A program made the translations under genes and the position numbers. Below are positions 54,115 through 62,989 of a stretch of DNA of 64,000 nucleotides, in pieces. How positions within the stretch are numbered: position 1 is the stretch's first letter; each line of letters starts with the position of its first letter. Origin of the DNA: Pseudomonas brassicacearum (GTDB lineage Bacteria; Pseudomonadota; Gammaproteobacteria; Pseudomonadales; Pseudomonadaceae); the NCBI RefSeq assembly GCF_009601685.2, contig NZ_CP045701.2:1426001-1490000 (forward strand), given 5' to 3'. A model generated the notes under the pieces. That model was not told where the DNA came from, did not search any database, and was given only the letters and a program-made list of their open reading frames with translations.

Positions 54115-54585
54115 TCAGCCCACAGTGATCGCCGGCAACGTCGGCAAGGTCACGGTCTGCTGCTTGCGCGGTGCGAGGATTTCGGCCTCGCCGTCCACCA
54201 CCAGCTCTTCGCGTTGGTTGAACACGCGCGTGGCGATGCGCACACGGAACTTCGGCAGTTTCTCCAGGATTTCCAGGCGCACGGTCAGGGTGTCGCCGAT
54301 TTTCACCGGTTTCTGGAAACTCATCTGCTGGCCGATATAGATGGTGCCCGGCCCCGGCAACTCGCAGGCCACTGCCGCGCTGATCAGCGCACCGCTGAAC
54401 ATGCCATGGGCGATGCGCTCTTTGAACATGCTCGCGGCGGCGAACTCGGCATCCAGGTGCACCGGGTTGTGATCGCCGGACATCGCCGCGAACAGCTGGA
54501 TATCACGCTCTTCGACGGTCTTGCTGTAGCTGGCGGTCTGGCCGATTTCGAGGGCTTCGTAAGGGGTGTTGGTAACCTGGGTCAT
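54115..54585 (-). CDS. phaJ1: MaoC-type (R)-specific enoyl-CoA hydratase, PhaJ-like
   Basis: A 156-residue hot-dog-fold hydratase. The catalytic dyad is Asp38 and His43 in AAMSGDHNPVHLD, followed by RIAHGMFSGALISA. It hydrates trans-2-enoyl-CoA to (R)-3-hydroxyacyl-CoA, linking beta-oxidation to medium-chain polyhydroxyalkanoates. In P. aeruginosa a PhaJ (PA3302) is in the same order before a hydrolase and fadD2-fadD1; the symbol is by synteny and is less sure than the family. ATG 54585 (MTQVTNTPYE) is the expected start; the frame to 54627 is longer by 14 residues. Confidence 0.88.
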   Translation of the reverse strand: MTQVTNTPYEALEIGQTASYSKTVEERDIQLFAAMSGDHNPVHLDAEFAAASMFKERIAHGMFSGALISAAVACELPGPGTIYIGQQMSFQKPVKIGDTLTVRLEILEKLPKFRVRIATRVFNQREELVVDGEAEILAPRKQQTVTLPTLPAITVG

Positions 54586-54629
54586 CTGTTTCAAATCCTG
54601 TGAAGGAGTAAAGGAAAAACGCTGCAAGC

Positions 54630-55574
54630 CTACTCGCTGCGTGGCGGCCGCTTGTGGCTCAAGGCTTGGGCAATCCAGGCCAGCACGTCGGCGGTCACTT
54701 CATCGCGGTTGGTTTCATTGAACAGTTCGTGACGGGCCTGCGGGTAAATCGTCAATTGCAGGTGCCGGATGCCGGCGTCACGCAGGGTGTCGGCCAGATC
54801 CTTCAGACGCTTGCCTTCGCTCACCGGATCACATTCACCACCGATCACCAGCAGGGGCAGGCCCGGATCGATCTGGGCGAGATTGGACGCTTTGCTGATT
54901 TGCTGCAAGCCACCGAGCAGGTCGACCCACAGTTGATTGGTGCAGCGAAAGCCACACAGCGGGTCTTGGGCGTACTTGTCGACTTCGGCCGGGTCGCGGC
55001 TGAGCCAGTCGAAAGGGGTACGCGTGGGTTTGAATTTCTTGTTGAAACTGCCGAACGACAGCCACTCGATCAACGCGCTGCGCCCGGTGGCTCCCTGGCG
55101 CCAGCGTTCGAAGCGGGCGATCAGGCGAGCGCAGCGGTAGAGCGTCACCGGCTGAAAGTTCGAGCCGCTGAGAATCGCCCCGTGCAGGCTGGCGCTGTGA
55201 TGCAACAAATAACCCTGGGCGATGTAGCTGCCCATGCTGTGGCCTAGCAACACGATGGGGGTTTCGGGATGTTGTTGACCGATGTGCTGGTTGAGGCTGG
55301 CCAGGTCGCCCACGACCTTGGTCCAGCCGTCCTCGTCGGCAAAGTGGCCGAGAATCGCTTCCTCGCCGGTCTTGCCATGGCCGCGCAAGTCCATGGCGCA
55401 GACACCGTAGCCTTCGTCGCACAACGCCTGGGCCAGGCGTGCGTAGCGGCCGCTGTGTTCGGCCATGCCATGGGCCAGCATGATCACCGCCAAAGGGGCG
55501 GTTTCGGGCAGCCATTGGTTGACGAACAGGCGGCTATGGTCGGTCGCGGTCAGCCAGAACGTTTGGTGGATCAT
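54630..55574 (-). CDS. alpha/beta hydrolase, monoacylglycerol-lipase-like
   Basis: A 314-residue serine hydrolase. Oxyanion-side HGMAEHSGRYARLA at ~35-48 (monoacylglycerol-lipase type), CAMDLRGHGKT, nucleophile Ser113 in LLGHSMGSYIAQ, and the catalytic His near the end in YPQARHELFNE. No signal peptide. ATG 55574 has AAGGA upstream; the frame extends to 55664 without good signals. It is divergent from fadD2 and co-directional with the MaoC gene, so it fits lipid or acyl-ester use. Confidence 0.9.
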   Translation of the reverse strand: MIHQTFWLTATDHSRLFVNQWLPETAPLAVIMLAHGMAEHSGRYARLAQALCDEGYGVCAMDLRGHGKTGEEAILGHFADEDGWTKVVGDLASLNQHIGQQHPETPIVLLGHSMGSYIAQGYLLHHSASLHGAILSGSNFQPVTLYRCARLIARFERWRQGATGRSALIEWLSFGSFNKKFKPTRTPFDWLSRDPAEVDKYAQDPLCGFRCTNQLWVDLLGGLQQISKASNLAQIDPGLPLLVIGGECDPVSEGKRLKDLADTLRDAGIRHLQLTIYPQARHELFNETNRDEVTADVLAWIAQALSHKRPPRSE

Positions 55575-55791
55575 GGCGATTCCTTTGCACAAAGTCAGAC
55601 GCAGCCTCGCTGCATTGTATAGCGCATCCGTTGCGTCTCGCCTGATCAGCCTTCGTCGTGGCAAGAAGATTCACACAATCTATGACGCAGGTTGCCATAT
55701 TTGCCTGATTGGCCATAGCTGCTAGTGTCCCAAGAGCTCCGCGTCTGCAAGCGATGCAGACGCGGCCCGGACATGCTCAGGTAAAGAGGAC

Positions 55792-55799
55792 AAAAACAA
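55792..55799 (+). promoter_or_regulatory. AANAANAA motif (possible Crc/Hfq target) at the fadD2 start
   Basis: AAAAACAA directly abuts the ATG at 55799 (CAAAAACAATG), after the AAAGAGG ribosome-binding site. Fits Crc/Hfq control of fatty-acid use. Confidence 0.45.
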
Positions 55800-57487
55800 T
55801 GCAGCCTGATTTCTGGAATGACAAACGCCCGGCCGGCGTGCCCCTGGATGTTGATCTGGGGGCCTACAAGTCGGTAATCGAGGTGTTCGAGCGTTCCTGC
55901 AAGAAATTTGCCGACCGTCCGGCGTTCAGCAACATGGGGGTGACCCTCACCTATGCCGAGCTCGAGCGCTACAGCGCGGCTTTCGCCGGCTACCTGCAAG
56001 CCCATACCGACCTGGCACCGGGCGATCGTATCGCAGTACAGATGCCTAACATCCTGCAGTACCCGATCGCCGTGTTCGGTGCCTTGCGCGCCGGGCTGAT
56101 CGTGGTCAACACCAACCCGCTGTACACCGCGCGGGAAATGCGTCATCAGTTCAAGGACTCCGGTGCCCGGGCGCTGGTGTACCTGAATATGTTCGGGCAA
56201 AAAGTCCAGGAGGTGTTGCCCGATACGGACCTGCAGTACCTGATCGAAGCGAAGATGGGTGACCTGATGCCCACCGCCAAGGGCTGGCTGGTCAATACCA
56301 TGGTGAGCAAGGTCAAGAAAATGGTGCCGGCCTATTCGCTGCCCCAGGCCATCGCCTTCAAGAGCGCCTTGCGCCTGGGACGTGGCCAGGGCATCAAGCC
56401 GCTGAAAGTCAGCCTCGACGACATTGCGGTGTTGCAATACACCGGCGGCACCACCGGGTTGGCGAAGGGCGCAATGCTGACCCACGGCAACCTGGTGGCC
56501 AACATGCAACAGGCCCGGGCCTGCCTGGGGCAGCTCGGTGATGACGGTCATCCACTGTTGCGCGAAGGCCAGGAGGTCATGATCGCGCCGTTGCCGCTCT
56601 ACCATATCTATGCGTTCACGGCGAACTGCATGTGCATGATGGTGACCGGCAACCACAACGTGCTGATCACCAACCCGCGGGACATCGGTGGTTTCATCAA
56701 GGAACTGAAGAACTGGCGTTTCTCGCTGCTGCTGGGGCTCAACACATTGTTCGTGGCATTGATGGACCATCCGGATTTCAAGACCCTGGATTTTTCCAAC
56801 CTCAAGGTCACCAATTCGGGCGGCACGGCGCTGATCAAGGCCACCGCCGAGCGCTGGGAACAGATCACCGGTTGCGGCATCACCGAAGGATATGGCCTGA
56901 CCGAGACCTCGCCAGTGGCCAGTGCCAATCCTTATGGGGGCAAGTCCCGGTTGGGCACGGTGGGGATGCCGGTGCCGGGCACGCTGATGAAAGTGATCAA
57001 CGACGATGGCGTCGAGCAGTCCCTGGGCGAGCGCGGCGAGCTGTGCATCAAGGGTCCGCAGATCATGAAAGGCTACTGGAACAAGCCTGAGGCCACGGCC
57101 GAAGTGCTGGACCACGAGGGCTGGTTCAAATCCGGCGATATCGCGGTAATCGATCCGGACGGTTTCGTGCGCATCGTCGACCGCAAGAAGGACATGATCA
57201 TCGTCTCGGGCTTCAATGTGTACCCCAACGAGATCGAAGACGTGGTGATGGCCCATCCCAAGGTGGCCAACTGCGCGGTCATCGGCGTGCCGGACGAACG
57301 TTCGGGGGAGGCGGTGAAGCTGTTTGTGGTGGCACGCGAAGCCGGGGTCAGCCTTGAAGAACTCAAGGCCTACTGCAAGGAGAACTTCACCGGCTACAAG
57401 GTACCCAAGCACATCGTGCTGCGGGAATCGTTGCCAATGACTCCGGTGGGCAAGATCTTGCGGCGGGAGCTGCGGGATATCGCCTGA
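55799..57487 (+). CDS. fadD2: long-chain-fatty-acid-CoA ligase
   Basis: A 562-residue AMP-forming acyl-CoA synthetase. The AMP-binding P-loop-like motif YTGGTTGLAKGAM is at ~213-225, motif YGLTETSP near 365, and the FadD-specific GWFKSGDIAVIDPDGFVRIVDRKKDMIIVSGFNVYPNEIE at ~440-480. The C-terminal PMTPVGKILRRELR contains the catalytic Lys. It activates imported fatty acids and, in Pseudomonas, is paired with a second ligase, fadD1, next to it. ATG 55799 (MQPDFWN). Confidence 0.95.
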   Translation: MQPDFWNDKRPAGVPLDVDLGAYKSVIEVFERSCKKFADRPAFSNMGVTLTYAELERYSAAFAGYLQAHTDLAPGDRIAVQMPNILQYPIAVFGALRAGLIVVNTNPLYTAREMRHQFKDSGARALVYLNMFGQKVQEVLPDTDLQYLIEAKMGDLMPTAKGWLVNTMVSKVKKMVPAYSLPQAIAFKSALRLGRGQGIKPLKVSLDDIAVLQYTGGTTGLAKGAMLTHGNLVANMQQARACLGQLGDDGHPLLREGQEVMIAPLPLYHIYAFTANCMCMMVTGNHNVLITNPRDIGGFIKELKNWRFSLLLGLNTLFVALMDHPDFKTLDFSNLKVTNSGGTALIKATAERWEQITGCGITEGYGLTETSPVASANPYGGKSRLGTVGMPVPGTLMKVINDDGVEQSLGERGELCIKGPQIMKGYWNKPEATAEVLDHEGWFKSGDIAVIDPDGFVRIVDRKKDMIIVSGFNVYPNEIEDVVMAHPKVANCAVIGVPDERSGEAVKLFVVAREAGVSLEELKAYCKENFTGYKVPKHIVLRESLPMTPVGKILRRELRDIA

Positions 57488-57511
57488 GGCCAGAGAAGTC
57501 CAGTAGAAACC

Positions 57512-57601
57512 CTGTGGGAGCGAGTTTGCTCGCGATGGCGGTGTATCAGCTAAATCCAATTCAGCTGGTCCACCGCCATCGCGAGCAAGCTCGCTCCCTC
57601 A
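57512..57601. repeat. paired REP-like element between fadD2 and fadD1
   Basis: CTGTGGGAGCGAGTTTGCTCGCGATGGCGG and CCGCCATCGCGAGCAAGCTCGCTCCCTCA, inverted, with an inner CAGCT-AAATCCAATTC-AGCTG hairpin. Lies 24 bp after the fadD2 stop. Confidence 0.87.
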
Positions 57602-57856
57602 GTTTTTTGGCTATTCAGAGCGATTTAAACGAGGCTTAGAATTTTTACTCTAAAAGTGACCATAAAATATTCATGAGTCATGTTTGTGACTGTAGGGGCT
57701 GCTTTTGGCTCTAGGCGGCCCTTGGCAAAGCTGCTACTCTCGGCGCGCTTTTGTGACTTCTCGGCCTTGATTCAAGCCAGATTCACCAATAAACACACAC
57801 CAATAATAATCGCATCAAATGCGGTGAGAATTCGCGTTGCTGAGGAGTGGGCTTCC
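57602..57856. other. fadD1 upstream region
   Basis: A 255-bp AT-richer stretch (ATTTTTACTCTAAAAGTGACCATAAAATATTC, then ACCAATAATAATCGC) with an AATAATAA at 57802-57809, about 48 bp before the fadD1 start. It probably contains a separate fadD1 promoter. I see no PsrA- or FadR-type operator that I would defend. Confidence 0.45.
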
Positions 57857-59548
57857 ATGATCGAAGACTTTTGGAAGGATAAGTACCCAGCTGGGATTGC
57901 TGCCGACATCAATCCAGACGAGTATCCGAATATTCAGGCGGTGTTGAAGCAGTCCTGCCAACGCTTTGCCAACAAGCCGGCATTCAGCAACCTCGGCAAG
58001 ACGATCACCTACGGTGAACTCTACGAGTTGTCCGGTGCCTTTGCCGCGTACCTGCAACAGCATACCGATTTACAGCCGGGCGATCGAATCGCCGTGCAGC
58101 TGCCCAACGTTCTCCAGTACCCGGTGGCTGTGTTCGGTGCGATCCGCGCCGGGCTGATCGTGGTCAACACCAACCCGCTGTACACCGCGCGGGAAATGGA
58201 ACACCAGTTCAACGACTCCGGGGCCAAGGCACTGGTATGCCTGGCGAACATGGCACACCTGGCCGAGACCGTGGTACCCAAGACAGGCGTCAAGCACGTC
58301 ATCGTCACCGAAGTTGCCGATCTGCTGCCGCCGCTCAAGCGCCTGTTGATCAACAGCGTGATCAAGTACGTCAAGAAGATGGTCCCGGCCTATCACTTGC
58401 CCAAGGCCGTCAAGTTCAACGACGTGCTGAGCAAAGGCCACGGCCAACCCGTGAACGAAGCCAACCCCACCAGCGACGATGTGGCCGTGCTGCAATACAC
58501 CGGCGGCACCACTGGCGTGGCCAAGGGCGCGATGCTCACTCATCGCAACCTGGTGGCGAACATGTTGCAGTGCAAGGCGCTGATGGGCTCCAACCTCAAT
58601 GAAGGTTGCGAGATTCTGATCACGCCGCTGCCGCTGTACCACATCTATGCCTTCACCTTCCATTGCATGGCGATGATGCTGATCGGCAACCACAACATCC
58701 TGATCAGCAACCCGCGTGACCTGCCGGCGATGGTCAAGGAGTTGTCGAAGTGGAAGTTCAGCGGCTTCGTCGGCCTCAATACGCTGTTCGTGGCCCTGTG
58801 CAACAACGAAGCCTTCCGCAAGCTCGATTTCTCTGCCCTCAAAGTCACCCTGTCCGGCGGCATGGCCTTGCAACTGGCAGCAGCCGAGCGCTGGAAAGCG
58901 GTGACCGGCTGCCCGATCTGCGAAGGCTATGGCATGACCGAGACCAGCCCGGTGGCTACCGTCAACCCGATCCAGAAGATCCAGGTCGGTACCATCGGCA
59001 TTCCGGTGCCATCGACGCTGTGCAAGGTGATCAATGACGCGGGCGTCGAACAGCCATTGGGTGAAATCGGCGAATTGTGTGTGAAAGGTCCGCAGGTCAT
59101 GAAGGGTTACTGGCAGCGTCAGGAAGCCACTGACGAGATCCTCGACAGCGAAGGCTGGCTCAAGACCGGTGACATTGCGCTGATCCAGCCGGACGGCTAC
59201 ATGCGCATCGTCGATCGCAAGAAAGACATGATCCTGATCTCCGGTTTCAACGTGTACCCCAACGAACTGGAAGATGTGCTGGCAACCCTGCCGGGCGTGC
59301 TGCAATGCGCGGCCATCGGCATACCGGACGAGAAGTCTGGTGAGGCGATCAAGATCTTCATCGTCGCTCGACCGGGTGTCACGTTGACCAAGGAACAGGT
59401 GATGGAACACATGCGTGCCAACGTCACCGGCTACAAGGTGCCCAAGGCCGTGGAGTTCCGCGATGCCTTGCCGACGACCAACGTGGGCAAGATTCTGCGG
59501 CGCGAGTTGCGGGATGAAGAGCTCAGGAAGTTGGGGCTGAAGAAATAA
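57857..59548 (+). CDS. fadD1: long-chain-fatty-acid-CoA ligase (principal FadD)
   Basis: A 563-residue acyl-CoA synthetase close to P. aeruginosa FadD1. Motifs: YTGGTTGVAKGAM, GYGMTETSP, GWLKTGDIALIQPDGYMRIVDRKKDMILISGFNVYPNELE (wide ligase signature) and PTTNVGKILRRELRDEE with the catalytic Lys. The paralogue fadD2 lies just upstream (same strand, 370 bp). ATG 57857 (MIEDFWKDKYPAG) has GAGGAG upstream; the frame starting at 57680 would add 59 residues of poor character. A strong terminator follows. Confidence 0.96.
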   Translation: MIEDFWKDKYPAGIAADINPDEYPNIQAVLKQSCQRFANKPAFSNLGKTITYGELYELSGAFAAYLQQHTDLQPGDRIAVQLPNVLQYPVAVFGAIRAGLIVVNTNPLYTAREMEHQFNDSGAKALVCLANMAHLAETVVPKTGVKHVIVTEVADLLPPLKRLLINSVIKYVKKMVPAYHLPKAVKFNDVLSKGHGQPVNEANPTSDDVAVLQYTGGTTGVAKGAMLTHRNLVANMLQCKALMGSNLNEGCEILITPLPLYHIYAFTFHCMAMMLIGNHNILISNPRDLPAMVKELSKWKFSGFVGLNTLFVALCNNEAFRKLDFSALKVTLSGGMALQLAAAERWKAVTGCPICEGYGMTETSPVATVNPIQKIQVGTIGIPVPSTLCKVINDAGVEQPLGEIGELCVKGPQVMKGYWQRQEATDEILDSEGWLKTGDIALIQPDGYMRIVDRKKDMILISGFNVYPNELEDVLATLPGVLQCAAIGIPDEKSGEAIKIFIVARPGVTLTKEQVMEHMRANVTGYKVPKAVEFRDALPTTNVGKILRRELRDEELRKLGLKK

Positions 59549-59600
59549 TACCGTTGCCAATAAAAAGCCCCGTTGATGCGGTGATGCTCTTCACTTAAAG

Positions 59601-59640
59601 AAACGGCGCTTTTCCGAAGGAGGGAAAGCGCCGTTTTCTT
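59601..59640 (+). terminator. rho-independent terminator of fadD1
   Basis: AAACGGCGCTTT pairs perfectly with AAAGCGCCGTTT (12-bp stem, loop TCCGAAGGAGGG) followed by TTCTTTT. Located 52 bp after the stop. Confidence 0.9.
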
Positions 59641-59656
59641 TTGGGCTTGGTTTTGG

Positions 59657-59789
59657 GTGTATATCCGTTTTTTTTATAACGGCGGCTTATGGTTCCGCTC
59701 TTACAGCGGCTCACTTTTGAAGAGCGCAAAAGTGAGCCGCTGTCAGGGCGGAACCCTAAGTGGCTGTTACCGCAGCAACGGATATACAC
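59657..59789. repeat. 133-bp nested palindromic element with 13-bp terminal inverted repeats
   Basis: GTGTATATCCGTT at the left end and AACGGATATACAC at the right end are perfect terminal repeats. Inside are further inverted segments: GGTTCCGC/GCGGAACC and ACAGCGGCTCACTTTTG/CAAAAGTGAGCCGCTGT around a small loop, so nearly the whole element folds into one hairpin. No gene is encoded; both strands carry only short frames. Confidence 0.88.
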
Positions 59790-59809
59790 ACCAAAGCTAG
59801 GAAATCGCG

Positions 59810-60187
59810 TTACAACCTGAACTGCGCAAAATCCAGATTGGTGCCACCCGGCCGCATGTCCTGAAGATAGGAATCCTTGTCAGCGCTCAGTTCCAGGCTC
59901 AGGGCCGCCTTGCGCTTGCCCTGGTTGCGCACTTCCAAGCCTTCCATTTTCTCGCGCAGGAACACGGTCGGCACCTTCAGGTGCAGCAGCTCATCGGTCG
60001 CTGGCGTGTGCAGCAGCAGGTGAATCCATTCGTATTGACCGATGGCCAGGCGCGCCACCGGGATATCGAACCAGAAGATGTTGCGGTTACGGTTCAATTC
60101 GCTGAAGTGGCAGTTGTTGACGCCCAGTACGGCGCCGCCCAGTTCCTGGTTTCTGCGGGCGATGGCCTGCTTTTTATCGAGTTTCAT
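59810..60187 (-). CDS. conserved hypothetical protein
   Basis: A 125-residue soluble protein starting MKLDKKQAIARRNQELGGAV, with mixed alpha/beta pattern (IFWFDIPVARL, YEWIHLLLHT, VPTVFLREKMEGLEVR). No signal peptide, metal motif or domain that I recognise. ATG 60187 has TAGGA upstream, which fits; the frame open to 60862 is an artefact running over the CsbD region. Function unknown; family appears to be common in pseudomonads. Confidence 0.75.
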   Translation of the reverse strand: MKLDKKQAIARRNQELGGAVLGVNNCHFSELNRNRNIFWFDIPVARLAIGQYEWIHLLLHTPATDELLHLKVPTVFLREKMEGLEVRNQGKRKAALSLELSADKDSYLQDMRPGGTNLDFAQFRL

Positions 60188-60383
60188 AACGTTCCTACGA
60201 GATTGAAGCTTCAGGCCGCAGCCTGAATACGTGGGGCATTCTCGGGTGTGGATCGGCAAACATAAAGCGCAACCTGCATCTGACGATGAAATGCGCTGCT
60301 GAAAAAATGAAACTCCCCGCAAACGGACTCGGTCAACCCTTATGTAATGACTTTTCGTACAGTTGTTAACAGGGAGAGACATC

Positions 60384-60575
60384 ATGGGTAGCACGAGCGA
60401 TAAAGTGAAGGGCGTTGCCAACGAAGCCGTCGGCAACATCAAACAAGGCGTCGGCAAGGCCACCGACAATGACCGCATGCGCGCCGAGGGCGTGGTCCAG
60501 GAGAAAAAAGGTGAGGCCCAGCAAACCGTGGGCAAGGCCAAGGATGCAGTCAAGAAAGGCGTTGACGAGGCATAA
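60384..60575 (+). CDS. CsbD-like stress protein
   Basis: A 63-residue hydrophilic protein: [20 protein letters not shown] with the internal repeat [11 protein letters not shown] and [13 protein letters not shown], the CsbD (YjbJ) pattern. Such proteins rise in general stress and stationary phase. ATG 60384 with AGGGAGA upstream; a frame from 60363 adds seven residues. It is followed, 176 bp downstream, by the BrkB gene. Confidence 0.9.
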   Translation: MGSTSDKVKGVANEAVGNIKQGVGKATDNDRMRAEGVVQEKKGEAQQTVGKAKDAVKKGVDEA

Positions 60576-60751
60576 CCGGTGTGTTGAAAAAGCGATTGGA
60601 ACGGCCATCCGCGGGTGGCCGTTTTCGTGTCGGCTCGAACTTGCTCCGGGGAAATTGTTCCAAAGTCGCCAAACAGGTTACTTTTGTCTTGGATAGCAAC
60701 CCCGTGAGTCGCCAAGCGACCAGCCTTTATTTGCGGCGAAAGGAGACGCAC

Positions 60752-61702
60752 ATGATGTTCCCGGCCTTGAAAGGCTTGCCTTTGCATCGTGTGATGATGC
60801 GCACCGTGACTGAGTTTCTCGACGACGAGATGTCGACCTATGCCTCGGCATTGGCGTACCAAATGCTGTTTTCGCTATTTCCTTTCATTCTCTTTTTGAT
60901 CGCGTTGATCGGCTTCCTGCACCTGCCGGACTTTTTCTCCTGGCTGCGCCTGCAATCGGAGCTGGTGCTGCCGCCCCAGGCCCTGGAGCAGGTCAATCCG
61001 GTGATCGACCAGCTCCAGCAATCCAAGGGCGGATTGTTGTCGGTGGGTATCGTCATTGCGTTGTGGACCGCCTCGGCGGGCGTGCGGCTGATGATGAGCG
61101 CGATGAATGCCGCCTATGATGTGGTGGAAGGCCGCCCGGCCTGGAAGCGCTTTCCGCTGTCGATCTTCTACACCATCGGCATCGCGGGCATGTTGCTGGC
61201 CGCTGCGGCGCTGATGGTGCTCGGACCGCAGGTGATGGGCTGGATTGCGGCCCAGGTCGGCCTGGAGGCGTTCATCGTCACGCTCTGGACGATCGTGCGC
61301 TGGCCGGTGATCGTGATCTTGCTGATGGTGGCTGTGGCGCTGATCTATTACGTGATGCCCGACGTCAAGCAGGAGTTTCGCTTCATCACCCCGGGGTCGG
61401 TGCTGGCGGTGGTGGTGTGGATCATCGCCTCCCTGGGCTTCGCGTTTTACGTCAAGACCTTTGCCAACTACAACGCCATGTATGGCAGCATCGGTGCGAT
61501 CATCGTGTTGTTGCTGTATTTCTATATTTCTTCGGCGGTGCTGTTGCTCGGTGCGGAGATGAATGCGGTGATCGAGCACATGTCCACCGAGGGCAAGAAC
61601 CCGGGCGAAAAGAGCGCGGGCGAGCACGAAAAACAGCATGTGTCGGGCCTGGGCCGCGACCATTCCATCCCTCACCCCCACCCTGACGAAGCCCGACCAT
61701 GA
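60752..61702 (+). CDS. YihY/BrkB-family inner-membrane protein
   Basis: A 316-residue membrane protein with six to seven hydrophobic segments. Typical blocks: [64 protein letters not shown] and [33 protein letters not shown]. The C-terminal ~45 residues are His/Pro-rich and cytosolic ([10 protein letters not shown]). ATG 60752 is supported by AAAGGAG; codon 60581 would add 57 residues. The stop overlaps the deformylase start by four bases (ATGA). Confidence 0.92.
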   Translation: MMFPALKGLPLHRVMMRTVTEFLDDEMSTYASALAYQMLFSLFPFILFLIALIGFLHLPDFFSWLRLQSELVLPPQALEQVNPVIDQLQQSKGGLLSVGIVIALWTASAGVRLMMSAMNAAYDVVEGRPAWKRFPLSIFYTIGIAGMLLAAAALMVLGPQVMGWIAAQVGLEAFIVTLWTIVRWPVIVILLMVAVALIYYVMPDVKQEFRFITPGSVLAVVVWIIASLGFAFYVKTFANYNAMYGSIGAIIVLLLYFYISSAVLLLGAEMNAVIEHMSTEGKNPGEKSAGEHEKQHVSGLGRDHSIPHPHPDEARP

Positions 61703-62238
61703 TCCGTGACATCCTGAAAATGGGCGACGAACGCCTGCTGCGCATCGCCCCGCCGGTGCCCGCCGACATGTTCGACAGCCCAGAATTGTGGCAATTGATC
61801 GACGACATGTTCCAGACCATGGAAAGCGTCGGTGGTGTCGGCCTGGCGGCGCCACAGATCGGCGTGGACCTGCAACTGGTGATCTTCGGCTTCGAGCACA
61901 GCGAGCGTTACCCCGACGCCGAGGCAGTGCCCCAGACCATCCTGATCAACCCGCTGATCACCCCGCTGGGCCCGCAGAGGGAAGAGGGCTTCGAAGGTTG
62001 CCTGTCGGTGCCGGGCCTGCGCGGGGCGGTCGAGCGCTACCAGCACATCCGCTACGAAGGCTTCGATCCCAAGGGTGAGCCGATCGTGCGTTACGCGTCG
62101 GGCTTTCATGCGCGGGTGGTGCAGCATGAATGCGATCACCTGATCGGGCGTTTGTACCCGTCGCGCATCAGTGATTTCAGCAAGTTCGGGTTTACCGAGG
62201 TGATGTTCCCGGATCTGGACCCGGCTGCAGACGATTGA
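61699..62238 (+). CDS. def: peptide deformylase
   Basis: A 179-residue metallohydrolase removing the N-terminal formyl group from nascent proteins. Three family motifs are intact: [10 protein letters not shown] (~46-55), EGCLSVPG with metal ligand Cys101, and QHECDHLIG with metal ligands His143 and His147 and catalytic Glu144. It overlaps the BrkB gene stop (ATGA). The gene is separate from the usual fmt-def locus, so it may be an additional copy; that I cannot check here. Confidence 0.95.
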   Translation: MIRDILKMGDERLLRIAPPVPADMFDSPELWQLIDDMFQTMESVGGVGLAAPQIGVDLQLVIFGFEHSERYPDAEAVPQTILINPLITPLGPQREEGFEGCLSVPGLRGAVERYQHIRYEGFDPKGEPIVRYASGFHARVVQHECDHLIGRLYPSRISDFSKFGFTEVMFPDLDPAADD

Positions 62239-62277
62239 TCCCCCACCCCCGCTCCCACATTGGATCTGTAGTGCACT

Positions 62278-62697
62278 TCAGGATTTTGCAGGCGCAAGCC
62301 CCATCGCAATCATCGGCTTGCTGCGCGCATACCGGCTCAGGCGTTCGGCCATCGCATAGGGCAGTTCGGGGTCGAAGCTGAAACCACGCCGCTCATAAAA
62401 CCCGCGCAAATCCGGGTGGCAGAACAGCCACACCGGCTCATTCACACCGTTCAACGCTTCGGCGATCAACCGTGCGGCGATGCCTTGTCCGCGGTACGCC
62501 GAGTCGACGAACAACCCTGTCAACCAATGCCCGCCCGACACTGGTCGCAGGCACAGGGCGGCGACGATCTCATCGCGTCGCGCCACCCAAAGCTGCGCGT
62601 CACGCACGGCTTTCATGGAGGATTGGTGGGCGCGATAGAACTTGTTCATCAGCGGCCAAAGCGATGCTTCGAGCGCTGCGTAATGGATTTCGGACAT
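62278..62697 (-). CDS. GNAT-family N-acetyltransferase
   Basis: A 139-residue acetyltransferase with the acetyl-CoA pocket motif LFVDSAYRGQGIAARLIAEAL (R/Q-x-x-G-x-G/A) and ERRGFSF near the end. Motif A and B are clear; the substrate is not predictable. It is convergent with def and sits 40 bp from it. Confidence 0.88.
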   Translation of the reverse strand: MSEIHYAALEASLWPLMNKFYRAHQSSMKAVRDAQLWVARRDEIVAALCLRPVSGGHWLTGLFVDSAYRGQGIAARLIAEALNGVNEPVWLFCHPDLRGFYERRGFSFDPELPYAMAERLSRYARSKPMIAMGLAPAKS

Positions 62698-62799
62698 GGC
62701 AGGGTCGTGGGCGATAAGGGGAGGGCGATTATAAAAGAACGCAGGTGCGGCGATAGGTGTATACCTGACTTCACATCCCGTATGAGTGGAGTACGTATC

Positions 62800-62910
62800 A
62801 TGGCCAAAGGCATGGATTCAAAAAAAGCGGCAAAGAAAAAACCGGCGAAGACTGCCGATGAAAAACGCGCCGACAAAAAAACCAAGAAGGTGAACCTGTT
62901 CGGTCATTGA
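62800..62910 (+). CDS. small lysine-rich protein, 36 aa
   Basis: MAKGMDSKKAAKKKPAKTAD followed by EKRADKKTKKVNLFGH; highly basic (Lys/Ala-rich), possibly nucleic-acid binding. The ATG at 62800 follows TGGAGTACGTATC; an in-frame ATG at 62782 is also possible. Similar short Lys-rich proteins occur in other pseudomonads but I cannot assign a family, and the length is below most annotation limits. Confidence 0.6.
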   Translation: MAKGMDSKKAAKKKPAKTADEKRADKKTKKVNLFGH

Positions 62911-62989
62911 ACCGATAACGCTTCGGTTGGCCTCAGGATTGAGCTGGGGCGCCAACCCCCAGCTCAACCGCTGCGCCATGTGCCGAGGC

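Noticed and set aside
59595..59789. 64-codon minus-strand frame over the fadD1 terminator and the 133-bp element
   Set aside because: It runs through both hairpins, is Lys/Arg-rich at one end and has no ribosome-binding site; its sequence is dictated by the repeat.
62753..62766. AGGTGTATACCT near the start of the lysine-rich protein gene as an operator
   Set aside because: One mismatch, short, and no regulator context; too weak to report.
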